Positions 44,051 to 53,465 of a stretch of DNA of 64,000 nucleotides are shown piece by piece. Location of the stretch: contig CAZWCE010000001.1 in NCBI GenBank assembly GCA_964632505.1, positions 1-64,000 of the forward strand, written 5' to 3'. The notes under the pieces were generated by a model. That model searched no databases, was not told the origin of the DNA, and worked only from the letters and a program-made list of their open reading frames with translations. How positions within the stretch are numbered: position 1 is the first letter of the stretch; each line of letters starts with the position of its first letter. The position numbers were made by a program, and so were the translations under genes. This DNA comes from CAZWCE01 sp964632505 (GTDB lineage: Bacteria > Planctomycetota > Planctomycetia > Pirellulales > Thermoguttaceae).

Positions 44051-45088
44051 ATGCGTTTGGTCATGATGGGAACCGGCAGCTTTGCCGTTCCGATTTTCGA
44101 GCTGTTGTACAAAACCCACCACCAGGTCGTGGCGCTGGTCACCGCGCCGTTGCGCTATCGGGGACGCAAAACGCCGATCATGACGCCCATGCGGGAGGCC
44201 GCCTCGGAGTTCGGAACGCCCATCTTCGCCCCCCCCGACATCAACACCCCCGAGTCGCGCGAGAAACTCCGCGGTTTCCAGGCCGACCTGTTCGTCGTCT
44301 GCGATTTCGGGCAGATCCTCTCCGCCGAAACCCTTGCCACCTCCCGGCTGGGAGGCGTGAATCTTCACAGCTCGCTTCTGCCGAAGTACCGCGGAGCCGC
44401 TCCCATTCCGTGGGCCATCTACCACGGCGAAGAATACACCGGGACCAGCGTGATCCACATGACCCCCGAGGTCGACGCCGGCCCGCTGATCGCCCAGAGC
44501 CCCCCGCTGCAAATCAAACCGGACGAAACAGCCGAAGAGCTCGAACATCGTTTGGCCAAAAACGGTGCCTGGTTCGTCCGCCGGGCGATCGATTCACTCG
44601 AATCGGGCCGTTTGCAGGCGTTGCCGCAGGATCCGAAAAAGGCTTCCAAGGCCCCCAAACTCAAGAAATCGCACGGACGGATCGATTGGAATCGCACCGC
44701 CCGACAGATCTTCAACCACTACCGCGCGATGCAGCCCTGGCCGAAGACCTTCACCTTCTGGCATCGCGGGGAACAGAAGCCGCTTCGGATGATTCTCGGC
44801 CCCGTCGAGGTCGCCTCGGAGGAGGAGACGCCGGACGTCCGCCCCGGCACCGTGCTCCGGGCCCAGGACGATCACCTCATCGTGGCCACCGGCGGAGGGA
44901 CCCTCCGGATCAAGAAGATTCAACCGTCCGGCAAAAAACAAATGGAAATCGCTCCGTTCCTTCGAGGATATCCCATGAAACCCGGCGACCTGCTCGGTCC
45001 GGAAACCTTGCCCGAGGGGGTGGTGAGCGCCGAGGAGAATTCGACGCCGTCCTCCCCGTTGCCGACCAATCCGGTGCGCACCGGCTGA
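44051..45088 (+). CDS. fmt: Methionyl-tRNA formyltransferase
   Basis: Protein of 345 residues. I choose ATG 44051 because the result starts MRLVMMGTGSFAVP, the family N-terminus; the AAGGAG at 44031 is 14 bases away, longer than usual. The formyl-transfer core is GVNLHSSLLPKYRGAAPIPWAI, with its Asn and His, and the later Asp is in DAGPLIAQ. The C-terminal tRNA-binding beta-barrel ends near residue 320, followed by a short variable tail. Fmt adds a formyl group from 10-formyl-tetrahydrofolate to initiator Met-tRNA. The partner gene def is not adjacent. A small membrane-protein gene follows 54 bases later. Confidence 0.93.
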   Translation: MRLVMMGTGSFAVPIFELLYKTHHQVVALVTAPLRYRGRKTPIMTPMREAASEFGTPIFAPPDINTPESREKLRGFQADLFVVCDFGQILSAETLATSRLGGVNLHSSLLPKYRGAAPIPWAIYHGEEYTGTSVIHMTPEVDAGPLIAQSPPLQIKPDETAEELEHRLAKNGAWFVRRAIDSLESGRLQALPQDPKKASKAPKLKKSHGRIDWNRTARQIFNHYRAMQPWPKTFTFWHRGEQKPLRMILGPVEVASEEETPDVRPGTVLRAQDDHLIVATGGGTLRIKKIQPSGKKQMEIAPFLRGYPMKPGDLLGPETLPEGVVSAEENSTPSSPLPTNPVRTG

Positions 45089-45141
45089 CGGCCCGCATTC
45101 CCGTCCTTCAAGAGTTTATCCTTTCACGCGAGTCCCGCACA

Positions 45142-45411
45142 ATGCTCAGCTCTCCACCAACATTTTGGGAACTGATGATCATCTTGATCGCCGGGGCGAT
45201 TACCTTTTCTTGTCTCATCCATCTCACCTTGAGACGTCGCGACGAACTTCTGGTCGATTATTTCACCCCGGAAGACGTCAGCGAGACCGATCTCGAATCG
45301 CCGCCGCCGGAAGAGAAACCCGTCGACGAAGAATCCGAAGACGAACATCCATTGCCTCAGGACGAGTGGCCTGATCATCCGATGGTGGAAGAAGAATCGC
45401 AAAGCCACTGA
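45142..45411 (+). CDS. Small membrane protein with acidic tail
   Basis: Frame of 89 residues from ATG 45142 between fmt and miaB. Residues about 9-30 form one membrane helix (LMIILIAGAITFSCLIHLTL), then RRRDELL on the inner side by the positive-inside rule, and then a tail very rich in Glu, Pro and Asp. There is no clear ribosome site and no family that I recognise. The hydrophobic segment and coding-like composition support a gene, but an antisense frame of similar length overlaps, so the call is tentative. Confidence 0.45.
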   Translation: MLSSPPTFWELMIILIAGAITFSCLIHLTLRRRDELLVDYFTPEDVSETDLESPPPEEKPVDEESEDEHPLPQDEWPDHPMVEEESQSH

Positions 45412-45508
45412 TCGTCGCCCCCCGCCGGCGTTTTTTCATGTGATTTCCCGCCTCAAAGCGCTCGCCGCTCGCGTCCCGTTTCCTCCTTTTTAGGCCCTCT
45501 TCCTTCGC

Positions 45509-46960
45509 ATGAACCCATCGTTTTACCTCGAAACCGTCGGCTGCCAAATGAACGTCCTCGACAGCGAACTGGCGAGGGCGGAGCTGATGGCGCTCGGCTA
45601 TCGCCCGACCGATTCGCGAAGCGAGGCCGACATCATTCTCTACAACACCTGCAGCGTGCGCCGGCACGCCGAAGATAAAATCTACAGTGCGCTGGGTCGG
45701 TTGAAACACTGGAAACGCCATCGCCCCCAAGGCATTCTCTGCGTCCTCGGCTGCATGGCGCAAAAGGACCAGCGGACGATCTTCCGACGTGCGCCGCATG
45801 TCGACCTGGTGCTCGGGCCGGGCCAACTCCACCGTCTCGGCGAGGTGATCGCCCGGCTGGAGCAGGAAAAATCGCTCCCAAGTGAAGTGACCGAGCCGGA
45901 AAATCTGTCTCCGTCGGGAGTCGAATGGCTCGAAGTCAGTCTCACCCGGGGCCACGCTCCGGAGGAGACGGTACGCGAGAGTTACCAGCCGTTTCATCCG
46001 CCGCGGGTGTCCGATTCGCGGGAGTCGCCGCACCAGGCGATGGTCCGCATCATGGTCGGCTGCAACAACTTCTGCACCTATTGCATCGTGCCGAGCGTGC
46101 GGGGGCCGGAGCAGAGCCGCCCGCCGGGAGAGATTCTCCGGGAAATCCGACAGCTCGCCGATCAGGGCTGCCTCGAAGTGACGCTCATCGGCCAGACGGT
46201 CAACCGCTACCGCTACACCGAGGGAGAGAAAACGACCCGATTGGCCGATCTGCTCGAAGGAATCCAAGCGATCGAAGGAATTCGCCGGGTGAAGTTCGTC
46301 ACCAACGCCCCGGGAGATATGACCGATGCGTTGCTCCGGGCGGTCCGCGAGTTGGACAAAGTTTCGCCGTTTCTCCACGTGCCCGCCCAAAGCGGCTCCG
46401 ACGCGATTCTCCAGCGGATGCGCCGCGGCTACACTTCGGGGGAATACCGCCGGATGATCGAGAGGATCCGGCACATCGTCCCGGAGGCGGCGGTCACCAG
46501 CGATTTCATCGTCGGCTTCTGCGGCGAAACAGAGGAAGACTTTCGGCAAACGGTCGACCTGGTCCGCTTCGGGCAGTTCAAGAACAGCTTCATCTTCAAG
46601 TACAGCGAACGTGAAGGCACCGTCGCCGCGCGGCGCTACCAGGACGACGTCCCCTATCCGGTCAAGCAGCGACGGAACAACGAACTGCTGGCGATCCAGA
46701 ATGAAATCAGCCTCTCGCTGAATGCCCCCTTCCGGAACCGCCGGGTCGAGATCCTCGTCGAGGGGCTTAGCAAGAACAGCCGGAAAAAAGGAGACGCTCC
46801 CGGCCGGAGGCTGCAATATTGCGGGCGCACCGAATGCGACCGGATCGTCGTCTTCGAGTCGGACGATCCCGGAGTCGTCGGCAAGATGATTCCGGTCGAA
46901 ATCACCGACGTCGCCCCCTTCACGCTCTACGGAAAACGTGTCGAGGAAGTCGACGCCTGA
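45509..46960 (+). CDS. miaB: tRNA-2-methylthio-N6-dimethylallyladenosine synthase
   Basis: Protein of 483 residues with the three expected domains. The N-terminal MTTase domain starts FYLETVGCQMNVLDSE and contributes Cys residues, including CVLGCMAQKDQR. The radical SAM core has CNNFCTYC near residue 186, binding the 4Fe-4S cluster that activates SAM. A TRAM domain forms the C-terminus (about 400-480). MiaB adds sulfur and methyl to i6A37 of tRNAs reading UNN codons. It follows the small membrane protein by about 100 bases. No ribosome site is obvious. Confidence 0.93.
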   Translation: MNPSFYLETVGCQMNVLDSELARAELMALGYRPTDSRSEADIILYNTCSVRRHAEDKIYSALGRLKHWKRHRPQGILCVLGCMAQKDQRTIFRRAPHVDLVLGPGQLHRLGEVIARLEQEKSLPSEVTEPENLSPSGVEWLEVSLTRGHAPEETVRESYQPFHPPRVSDSRESPHQAMVRIMVGCNNFCTYCIVPSVRGPEQSRPPGEILREIRQLADQGCLEVTLIGQTVNRYRYTEGEKTTRLADLLEGIQAIEGIRRVKFVTNAPGDMTDALLRAVRELDKVSPFLHVPAQSGSDAILQRMRRGYTSGEYRRMIERIRHIVPEAAVTSDFIVGFCGETEEDFRQTVDLVRFGQFKNSFIFKYSEREGTVAARRYQDDVPYPVKQRRNNELLAIQNEISLSLNAPFRNRRVEILVEGLSKNSRKKGDAPGRRLQYCGRTECDRIVVFESDDPGVVGKMIPVEITDVAPFTLYGKRVEEVDA

Positions 46961-46990
46961 ACCGCAGTCCCCGCTCTCGAACCGAGATGG

Positions 46991-47263
46991 TTATTTCAGC
47001 GGGGGAATCGAATTCACGTCGGCCGGAACGTTCGGCACCGACGTCTTGAGGTTCGCATCACTCTCGAGTTGACTCATGCGGATCTCCAGATCGGTCACCC
47101 GCTTCTGGAGCTGCTTGGTGCGGAAATTGGTGCACCCCGGCATGGCCAGGTACAAAATCAGTGTCGCCAACAGGGGCATCAAGCCGATGAATCGCCGAAC
47201 AGTAACGATCTTCTTCCTTTCCGACGGCCACGAAGGACCATCCGTTTTTCGATGGAAAACCAC
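46991..47263 (-). CDS. Small bitopic protein with C-terminal coiled coil
   Basis: I set the start at GTG 47263, nine bases after AAGGAG, since no ATG nearby has a ribosome site. The 90-residue product has a basic N-terminus, one hydrophobic segment (about RRFIGLMPLLATLILYLAMP) ending in PGC, and then a heptad region, KRVTDLEIRMSQLESD. This is the layout of small division- or envelope-type bitopic proteins; PGC could also mark a lipidation site, though the lipobox is poor. The 270 bases before it, up to the DUF6800-type gene, hold nothing I can identify. Confidence 0.5.
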   Translation of the reverse strand: MVFHRKTDGPSWPSERKKIVTVRRFIGLMPLLATLILYLAMPGCTNFRTKQLQKRVTDLEIRMSQLESDANLKTSVPNVPADVNSIPPLK

Positions 47264-47536
47264 GTCAACAATCTCCTTGCAGAAACATTCCAACAGCCTG
47301 AGGTGAGTTGGGCCGATAGGGGCCATCCGTGTCCCGCGAGCTCGAGGATTGCCGTCCCCCGGCACAGCAAGAAACAAGACGGGGGAATCCTAACGAAAAA
47401 CCGCCGTCGAGAAAAGGCGGATTCGACCAAAAAGAGGGGGCTCCCCGTGCGCATGCGGGAACCCTCCCGACAGAGATCGATCGGAACGAAGGAGGGGTGA
47501 GACAGGAGAGGGAAAAGAAAAGAAAGGGAGCGTCGA

Positions 47537-47710
47537 TCACTCCAGCTCGAGATCCTTGATGATGAATTCCGCTCCCGGCGTGCGTCCGCGAAGCTGTTCG
47601 GCCATCTTCGCCTTTTCACCGGACGAGGCCTTCTCGAGCTTCGCCTTGATCTTGTTCAATTTTTCCTTGCGCTTGCGGCGACGACGGATTTCACGCTGTC
47701 TTTCACTCAT
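47537..47710 (-). CDS. DUF6800-type small basic protein
   Basis: Frame of 57 residues from ATG 47710; a GTG two codons upstream has GAGGAG at a better spacing. The sequence begins MSERQREIRRRRKRKEKLNK, a highly basic helix, followed by more Lys and a short acidic C-terminus. This matches the tiny DUF6800 family described in planctomycetes, for which no function is established. Its charge suggests nucleic-acid or ribosome binding, but that is only a guess. Confidence 0.6.
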   Translation of the reverse strand: MSERQREIRRRRKRKEKLNKIKAKLEKASSGEKAKMAEQLRGRTPGAEFIIKDLELE

Positions 47711-48080
47711 CGACACGGGCATCACTCCTCATTCTACGAGAGAGACCGACTCAATAATCACTTTTATGCTCCATCCCCCCAACCAGACGAGAAGATTCTC
47801 GGGAAACCGCCTCTTCGAGAAACGGGGCTGGGAGGACATCAACTCAACGAGAGGGAATAGATCATCATATCGCTTTTTCGGGGAATCGTCAAGGAGCACA
47901 AAGACGCGATCTTGCCCCCGAACCCGCCCGGCAGGGGGCGGCTCGAGAGGGCGAATTTCACAAAGAGACGGAAAAGTCCGAAAAACGGCGGTCCGCGGAT
48001 CAAGATATCTGGTTAAAATGGAAAGAGCCCGCCTCGAAGGTGGGACGCTGCGCGTTACATTCCCTTGCCCCTCTCCGCTT
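47711..48080. other. Divergent gap before the pseudopilin operon
   Basis: The 370 bases between the DUF6800-type gene (minus) and the pseudopilin genes (plus) must carry the operon promoter. A TTAAAAT box at 48014-48020 is a possible -10, with no good -35. No other gene is supported. Confidence 0.4.
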
Positions 48081-48851
48081 ATGCACCGGCATCCTCTCTC
48101 CCCATCTCCGATTCCCTCCGATCGCTTCCGGCGACGCGGATTGACCCTCGTCGAGGTGATGCTCGTCATGGCGATCCTGCTGATCCTCGCCTCGCTGGCG
48201 CTGCCGATCATGAGCGGCCCGATGGCGAACATGCGGCTCCGCAAGTCGGGCGATGTGATCCGAACCGAATGGACCCGGCTGAGAGTTCAGGCCATGGGCG
48301 ACGGCAAAATCTACGCCTTCCGCTACACCCTCGGCTCGAATCGGTTTCGGGTCGAAACGATCGACGACCCCCACTTCGTCGAGACGACCGAGGGAAACCG
48401 CCTCCAAAACGTCGACTCCGGTGATCGCCTCGGGCAAACGACTTTACCGGACGAGACCGCCGGAACCCCCTCCGAGACGCAACCATCCACGCCCTCCGAC
48501 AGCGCGTCGACGGAAACCTTGCCCGAGGGAGTGTACTTCGCCGACGGAGAGGTGGCCGCCGATCCCCGCTCGGGCTACTATGTGCCGGCCGAGGCCGCCG
48601 AGAGGACCGACGATTCGAGAGCGACCTGGTCGGCACCGATCCTGTTCTACCCCGACGGCACCACCTCCACCGCCCGGGTTCTCTTGAAGAACGATCGTCC
48701 ACGATGCCTGGAAGTTCGGCTGCGGGGGTTCACCGGCATCGCCGCGGTCGGACCGGACCTCCCTCCGGACGATTACCTCGGACAACTCGATGCCGACGCT
48801 CTCCCGATCGATGCCGAATTCGCGATGGTTTCGGAAGGAGGTCGACGATGA
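48081..48851 (+). CDS. Type II secretion minor pseudopilin, GspH/FimT type
   Basis: Protein of 256 residues. After a short basic leader the prepilin motif GLTLVEVMLVMAILLILASLA gives the peptidase cleavage site after Gly and a methylated helix. The rest is a beta-rich head with a Ser/Thr/Pro/Glu linker. It is first of four overlapping genes of pseudopilin type. In type II secretion these minor pseudopilins cap and prime the short pilus. The assignment to H is based on order and size. Confidence 0.75.
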   Translation: MHRHPLSPSPIPSDRFRRRGLTLVEVMLVMAILLILASLALPIMSGPMANMRLRKSGDVIRTEWTRLRVQAMGDGKIYAFRYTLGSNRFRVETIDDPHFVETTEGNRLQNVDSGDRLGQTTLPDETAGTPSETQPSTPSDSASTETLPEGVYFADGEVAADPRSGYYVPAEAAERTDDSRATWSAPILFYPDGTTSTARVLLKNDRPRCLEVRLRGFTGIAAVGPDLPPDDYLGQLDADALPIDAEFAMVSEGGRR

Positions 48852-49381
48852 AGCGCCGCCACGTCCCGGTCGCACGTCGCCGCCGTGCCGGCCTGTCGCT
48901 CCTGGAAATCATTCTCTCGATCGTCATCCTTGGAGGATCGATCGCCGTGCTCGGCGAAATGGCCCGAAACGGTCTGCGCAGTGCGCAGGCCGCCCGCCGG
49001 CTCTCGCAAGCGCAACTGCTCTGCGAAACGGTCATGGCCGAACTGGAATGCGGGATCCTCGAGATGGAGCCGATCACCGAAAGCACGTTCACCGATCTTC
49101 CCGATACGAACCTCACCGATTCGAACGCGCCGGAGGCGGCGCGATGGGTCTACTCGATCGAGATCGAAACGCTCGACGAAGACGGGCTGCTGCGCGTCTC
49201 GGTCATCGTCTCGGAGAATCTACCCGAGGAGCAGGACCCCGTCGAGTGCCGCCTGGTCCGATGGATGATCGATGAAGAGGTCGTCGAGAACCTGATCGCC
49301 GAAAACGAATCGGCCGCTTCGGAAGAGGAGAGTTCCGGTTCGGTGCAGTCGCTCGGCGAGCTGGAAGGAGGCGGACGATGA
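48848..49381 (+). CDS. Minor pseudopilin, GspI/PilV type
   Basis: Protein of 177 residues from ATG 48848, which overlaps the previous stop by four bases, implying translational coupling. The leader is basic (MKRRHVPVARRRR) and the prepilin motif is AGLSLLEIILSIVILGGS. The family usually has Gly before the cleavage and Glu at position 5, both present. The C-terminal 30 residues are Glu/Ser-rich and end just before the next gene. It likely forms the tip complex with the H, J and K types. Confidence 0.75.
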   Translation: MKRRHVPVARRRRAGLSLLEIILSIVILGGSIAVLGEMARNGLRSAQAARRLSQAQLLCETVMAELECGILEMEPITESTFTDLPDTNLTDSNAPEAARWVYSIEIETLDEDGLLRVSVIVSENLPEEQDPVECRLVRWMIDEEVVENLIAENESAASEEESSGSVQSLGELEGGGR

Positions 49382-50337
49382 GACGCTCCTATCCACGGCA
49401 GGAAGCATCCTTCGGCTACACCCTGTTCGAAGTGCTCCTTTCGATGACGCTCATCACCGTCGTGCTGCTTCTGGTCGCCCAGGCGGTTCAAACCCACCTG
49501 CGCCTGCTCGATGTCAGTCGGATGGAGGTCGAAGAGGCCCAGATCGCGCGGGCGGTCCTGGGAGCGATTCGGCGTGATTTGCGGAACGTCATCGCCCAGA
49601 GGGAACAGAGCGACGCACTCGACCCCGCCATGACCGGAACCCTCGACGCACTCCTGCAAGAGGAAGAAGGGGAGACCTCCGAAGCATCGGAAGAGGCTGC
49701 GTCCGGTTCGGTCGAGGAAACGAGTCTCGTCGGAACGACGCCGGGAATCTACGGCGAATCGAACTGGATTCAGGTCGACACGGTCCGCGTTCCTCGCGGG
49801 GAGTTGTTCCTGGCCGAGTCGACCATCGTTCCGACCTCCACCGGATTGGCCGATCGGGTCAGCGACGCGAAAACGGTGCTCTATTATATGCTCGAAGAGA
49901 CGGAGACCGCCGACAGCGACCAGGCGTTTCTCGAGGACCCCACCGCCCTGGAGATCCGCCGCGGGCTGGTCCGTCGAGAGCTGGACCGCCGAGTGACCCA
50001 GTACGCCGTCGAACAGGGACTCGACGTGAACTTCCAACAGTACGATCAGCCCATCTCCCCGGAAATCGCCGAGATCGAGTTCCAGTATTACGATGGCCAA
50101 GAGTGGCTCGCGGAGTGGGATACCGAAGAAGAAGGGGCCTTGCCGACGGCGGTTCGCGCGGCGATTTCCATCTGGCGGAAGGATCGAGAGAGCTCGCGAC
50201 TGATGAACGCCTTCGACGACGGCATGGAACCGGAGGACGAGGTGATCACTTTCTCCCTCGCCGTGGCGATTCCGGTCGAAGCCGATGCCGCCTCCGAAGA
50301 AGAAGCAACCTCCTCCGATGTGCCCGAATCGCCGTAA
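49378..50337 (+). CDS. Minor pseudopilin, GspJ type
   Basis: Protein of 319 residues; the ATG overlaps the previous stop by four bases. Prepilin motif: FGYTLFEVLLSMTLITVVLLL near residue 12; the cleavage Gly and Glu5 are kept, with Tyr-Thr between them. It is longer than typical GspJ (about 200 residues) because of acidic insertions (EEEGETSEASEEAASGS) and an acidic tail. The domain with EIAEIEFQYYDGQEWLAEWD matches the GspJ C-terminal type. Confidence 0.75.
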   Translation: MRRSYPRQEASFGYTLFEVLLSMTLITVVLLLVAQAVQTHLRLLDVSRMEVEEAQIARAVLGAIRRDLRNVIAQREQSDALDPAMTGTLDALLQEEEGETSEASEEAASGSVEETSLVGTTPGIYGESNWIQVDTVRVPRGELFLAESTIVPTSTGLADRVSDAKTVLYYMLEETETADSDQAFLEDPTALEIRRGLVRRELDRRVTQYAVEQGLDVNFQQYDQPISPEIAEIEFQYYDGQEWLAEWDTEEEGALPTAVRAAISIWRKDRESSRLMNAFDDGMEPEDEVITFSLAVAIPVEADAASEEEATSSDVPESP

Positions 50338-52004
50338 TGACGAGCCCCGCGAACGACCTTGTTCCCGGAACCGAAGAGATCGAAGATTGCAAGCCGATGC
50401 CACCTCCACATGAGTCACGAAAAACAAGCATCCGACGCGACCGGGATCGCCGGGGCGTCGTCCTGGTGCTCGTCTTGGTGATGGTCGTGCTCCTGACACT
50501 CTCCGCACTGACGTTCTCGGAACTGATGCTCGCCGAGCGGAAAGGGGCCCTCTATTCCCTCCGCCGCGAGCAGACCCGACTGCTGGCCACCTCGGGCATC
50601 GAAGGGCTTCGCGTCGTGCTGCTCCAGGACGAGGAAACCCTGTACGAGCAGGGTGGACTCTACCACAATCCGGAGCAGCTCCAGGGGGTGCCGGTCGTCG
50701 AGGGGGCCGATTCGATGGACCTCGGCCGCTTCTCGGTCCTCGTCCCCAGGCTCGACGAAGAGGGATACTACGCCGGTTTGCGCTACGGACTGGCCGATGA
50801 GTCGGCGCGAATGAACCTCCACACGGTCATGCAACTGGAAGAGGAATCGGAAGGCGCGGGACGGGACCTGCTGATGGGCCTGCCGGGCGTCGACGAGACG
50901 ATCGCCGATGCCATCCTCGACTGGATGGACGAAGACGACGAAACCCGGGAGTTCGGCTACGAAGTCGATCACTACGGGACCCTCGAGCCTCCCTACGCCC
51001 CACGCAACGGCATTTGCGAATCGATCGACGAACTGCTGCTGGTCGAGGGAGTCACCGGACCGCTGCTGTTCGGCGCCGACTGGAACCGAAACGGCGTGAT
51101 CGATTCCGGCGAACCGGACCCGAGGTCGCTCACTTTCGAAAACGCCGACAACGCCGACGGCTCGCTCGATCTCGGCCTCCAGGCTTATCTGACCCTCGAA
51201 AGCAAAGAGTCGATCACCGACATCTCGGGCGAGAAGAAGATCCATTTGAACAAGGACGACCTCCAGTCGCTCCACCAGGAGCTGCAATCGGCACTGGGCA
51301 ATCCGCAATGGGCCGACTACATCATCGGCTATCGCCAAAACGGTCCTTCCGAAGGTGGCGGCGAAGGTGGCGGCGGAGGCGGGCAGATCGATTTCTCCAC
51401 TCCCGGCGAGACCCGAATTCACAGCGTGCTCGATTTGGTGGGAGGAGCGACCGAAATACGCTACCAGGGACAGGAAGAGGCGACGATGCTCCCTTCGCCC
51501 TTTTCCGAAGACATCGGCACGATGAGTTCTTATTTGCCGCAACTCTTGGAATCCACAACGGTTTACGAAGAGCCGCCCGCCGGAAGAATCAATCTGAACC
51601 AGGCCCCCCGAGCGGTGCTTCTGGCGATTCCGGGCATCGAGGAGGGGACGGTCGAGGCGATTCTGGCCGAGCGGATCCTCGATCCGATGGAGGCGGCTTC
51701 GGTCGAGGAGATGCAATACGAAACCTGGCCGCTGACCACCGGAGTGATCGACCTGGAGGAAATGAAGACGATCCTCCCCTACGTCTGCAGCGAGGGAGCG
51801 GTGCGTCGGGCGCAGGTCGTGGGGCGTTTCGATCACGATAGCCCCGTGGTCCGCCTGGAAGTCCTTCTCGACACGACCGAACAGCCGGCCAACATCCTCC
51901 GGGTGCGCGATCTAAGCCATCTCGGGCCGGGATATCCGGAAGAACTGCTGATTCCCGGCTCCTCCGGGATCGACGCAAGTGCTTACGGCGTCGAAAGTTA
52001 CTAA
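50337..52004 (+). CDS. Type II secretion GspK-like minor pseudopilin
   Basis: Protein of 555 residues from ATG 50337, whose first base is the last of the previous stop codon. The membrane helix is RGVVLVLVLVMVVLLTLSALTF near residue 38; after it comes LMLAERKGALYSLRREQTRLL, as in GspK. Two helix-hairpin-helix-like SAM blocks follow: LPGVDETIADAILDWMDEDDE and INLNQAPRAVLLAIPGIEEGTVEAIL. GspK caps the pseudopilus tip. The length exceeds the usual 320 or so residues, due to a longer central region with a Gly-rich stretch (about 340). Confidence 0.85.
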   Translation: MTSPANDLVPGTEEIEDCKPMPPPHESRKTSIRRDRDRRGVVLVLVLVMVVLLTLSALTFSELMLAERKGALYSLRREQTRLLATSGIEGLRVVLLQDEETLYEQGGLYHNPEQLQGVPVVEGADSMDLGRFSVLVPRLDEEGYYAGLRYGLADESARMNLHTVMQLEEESEGAGRDLLMGLPGVDETIADAILDWMDEDDETREFGYEVDHYGTLEPPYAPRNGICESIDELLLVEGVTGPLLFGADWNRNGVIDSGEPDPRSLTFENADNADGSLDLGLQAYLTLESKESITDISGEKKIHLNKDDLQSLHQELQSALGNPQWADYIIGYRQNGPSEGGGEGGGGGGQIDFSTPGETRIHSVLDLVGGATEIRYQGQEEATMLPSPFSEDIGTMSSYLPQLLESTTVYEEPPAGRINLNQAPRAVLLAIPGIEEGTVEAILAERILDPMEAASVEEMQYETWPLTTGVIDLEEMKTILPYVCSEGAVRRAQVVGRFDHDSPVVRLEVLLDTTEQPANILRVRDLSHLGPGYPEELLIPGSSGIDASAYGVESY

Positions 52005-52459
52005 CAGCCTGTCGGAAACGTTCGGCGGGATCTTTTTCCATCTCCGAAAATCGCGAAACCCCGTCCGCCCACTCGCTCGTCTGCAAACTCCACGAATTCC
52101 GGGCGCCACTTCAAAAAAGTGGGGCCACGTCTTTTTTTTCGCGAATATTCTCTGTTTGTCCGCGAATCAACGACTGGTTTTCCGCTTCTGCGGAGAGAAA
52201 AACCGGAAAAAAGAACCATTCCGCCGATTCGCTCGGGAATATTCTCCCGGGCGCGGCGAATGCGCTGTTAGACGACGGAAATGAATCGCCCGAGAAAGCC
52301 GGAAAAACGGTTTCCGGCACGGAAACGTGAGGCGGCGATTCTTCGGAAGGTCGTCCGACTCGTGAAGCGGCGGTGTATTTCGTAACGTGGTGATATGGTG
52401 GGCACGAGGCGGCGACACGCATTCACTTTTCAACCTAATCGAGAAGAAGGGGACAAGCC
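52005..52459. other. Gap after the pseudopilin operon
   Basis: The 455 bases include the terminator described separately and two GAATATTCTC copies (at about 52144 and 52231), the second inside a small CGGGA/TCCCG hairpin. No gene is supported. GAAGAAGGGG near 52441 is the ribosome site of the next gene. Confidence 0.45.
52106..52139 (+). terminator. Terminator after the pseudopilin genes
   Basis: CCACTT at 52106-52111 pairs with AAGTGG at 52117-52122 around CAAAA, and a second small stem, GTGGGGCCAC, partly overlaps it. Eight T follow at 52132-52139. The stem is short, but the T-tract and position support an intrinsic terminator. Confidence 0.55.
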
Positions 52460-53257
52460 ATGAAGAAACTGATTTTGATCGCAGGCGTTGCGGCACTCGG
52501 AATAGCCGTGTTGGCGGGAACCGGGGCCCTCAGTTATGTTCGAACTTCCGCCCGAATGGCGAAGGACTCGGTCAAAGAGAATATTCCTTTGAGTTTCCAA
52601 ATCGAGCGGGCTCGGAGTATGATAGAAGAACTGGAGCAACCGATCCGGCAGAACATGCTGGCGATTGCCCGGGAAGAAGCGGAACTGGAACGTCTCAGTC
52701 AGCGCATCGACGATCAGGACCGCGAACTGTTGGCCGATCAAGAAGAACTCCTCAAACTGCAAGCCGACGCCTCGAGCGGAGACACGAGATTCGTGTACGG
52801 AGGCCGGAACTACTCGATCGAACAGGTCAAGGCGGATCTGTCGAACCGATTCAGCCGTTACCAGACCTCGGAGAAGACACTCGAAAGCCTTCGCGACATC
52901 TACACCGCCCGAACCCAGGGACTCGCGGCAGCCCGCGAGAAGCTCGAAGCGATGCTCGCCGCCCGGCGTCAACTGGAAGTCGACGTGGAGAACCTCGAGG
53001 CGCGCCGCCAGATGATCGCCGCGGCCGAGACCACGTCCGATTACCAGTTCGACGATTCGAAACTGGGGAAGGTCAAGGAGCTGGTCACCGAACTCGAGAC
53101 CCGGCTCGACGTGGCGGAGAAGATCGTCAACAACGATCAGTATTACCATTCGGAGATCCCGGTGGGCGAAGAAGCCCCGGATGACATCGTCGATGAGGTC
53201 GCCACGTACTTCGGCCAAAAATTGCCCGAAGCCGACACGGTGGCCCAGGCCGACTGA
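52460..53257 (+). CDS. Membrane-anchored coiled-coil protein
   Basis: Protein of 265 residues with AAGGGG upstream. An N-terminal hydrophobic segment (KKLILIAGVAALGIAVLAGT) serves as signal or anchor. It is followed by a helical body with a YGGRNYS segment between two coiled coils (about 45-110 and 125-195). The C-terminus is acidic. Its neighbours are a Ser/Thr kinase, a membrane protein and an ECF sigma factor, so it may belong to an envelope stress or signalling unit. I do not recognise a named family. Confidence 0.65.
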   Translation: MKKLILIAGVAALGIAVLAGTGALSYVRTSARMAKDSVKENIPLSFQIERARSMIEELEQPIRQNMLAIAREEAELERLSQRIDDQDRELLADQEELLKLQADASSGDTRFVYGGRNYSIEQVKADLSNRFSRYQTSEKTLESLRDIYTARTQGLAAAREKLEAMLAARRQLEVDVENLEARRQMIAAAETTSDYQFDDSKLGKVKELVTELETRLDVAEKIVNNDQYYHSEIPVGEEAPDDIVDEVATYFGQKLPEADTVAQAD

Positions 53258-53465
53258 GTCGCCCGTTTTCGCCGGAGGGGGAACACGGAAGCACTCCTCC
53301 GGCAATGCAATCTCAAAACGCCGATTCGGGAAGCCCGGCCGGTGACCGCCGCGGCTCGCCGGACGACGGCTCCGGCCCGGACTCCCGTTCCCCTTGGTGG
53401 ATGGAGAGAGTGTTCGCTCTCTCGGTATCGGAAAAGGTTCGCGGTTCAAGGAATATCGCACTCCC

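Noticed and set aside
43424..44548. Long minus-strand frame spanning the MITE-like element and fmt
   Set aside because: It crosses a terminator and a repeat element and mirrors fmt; no motif supports it.
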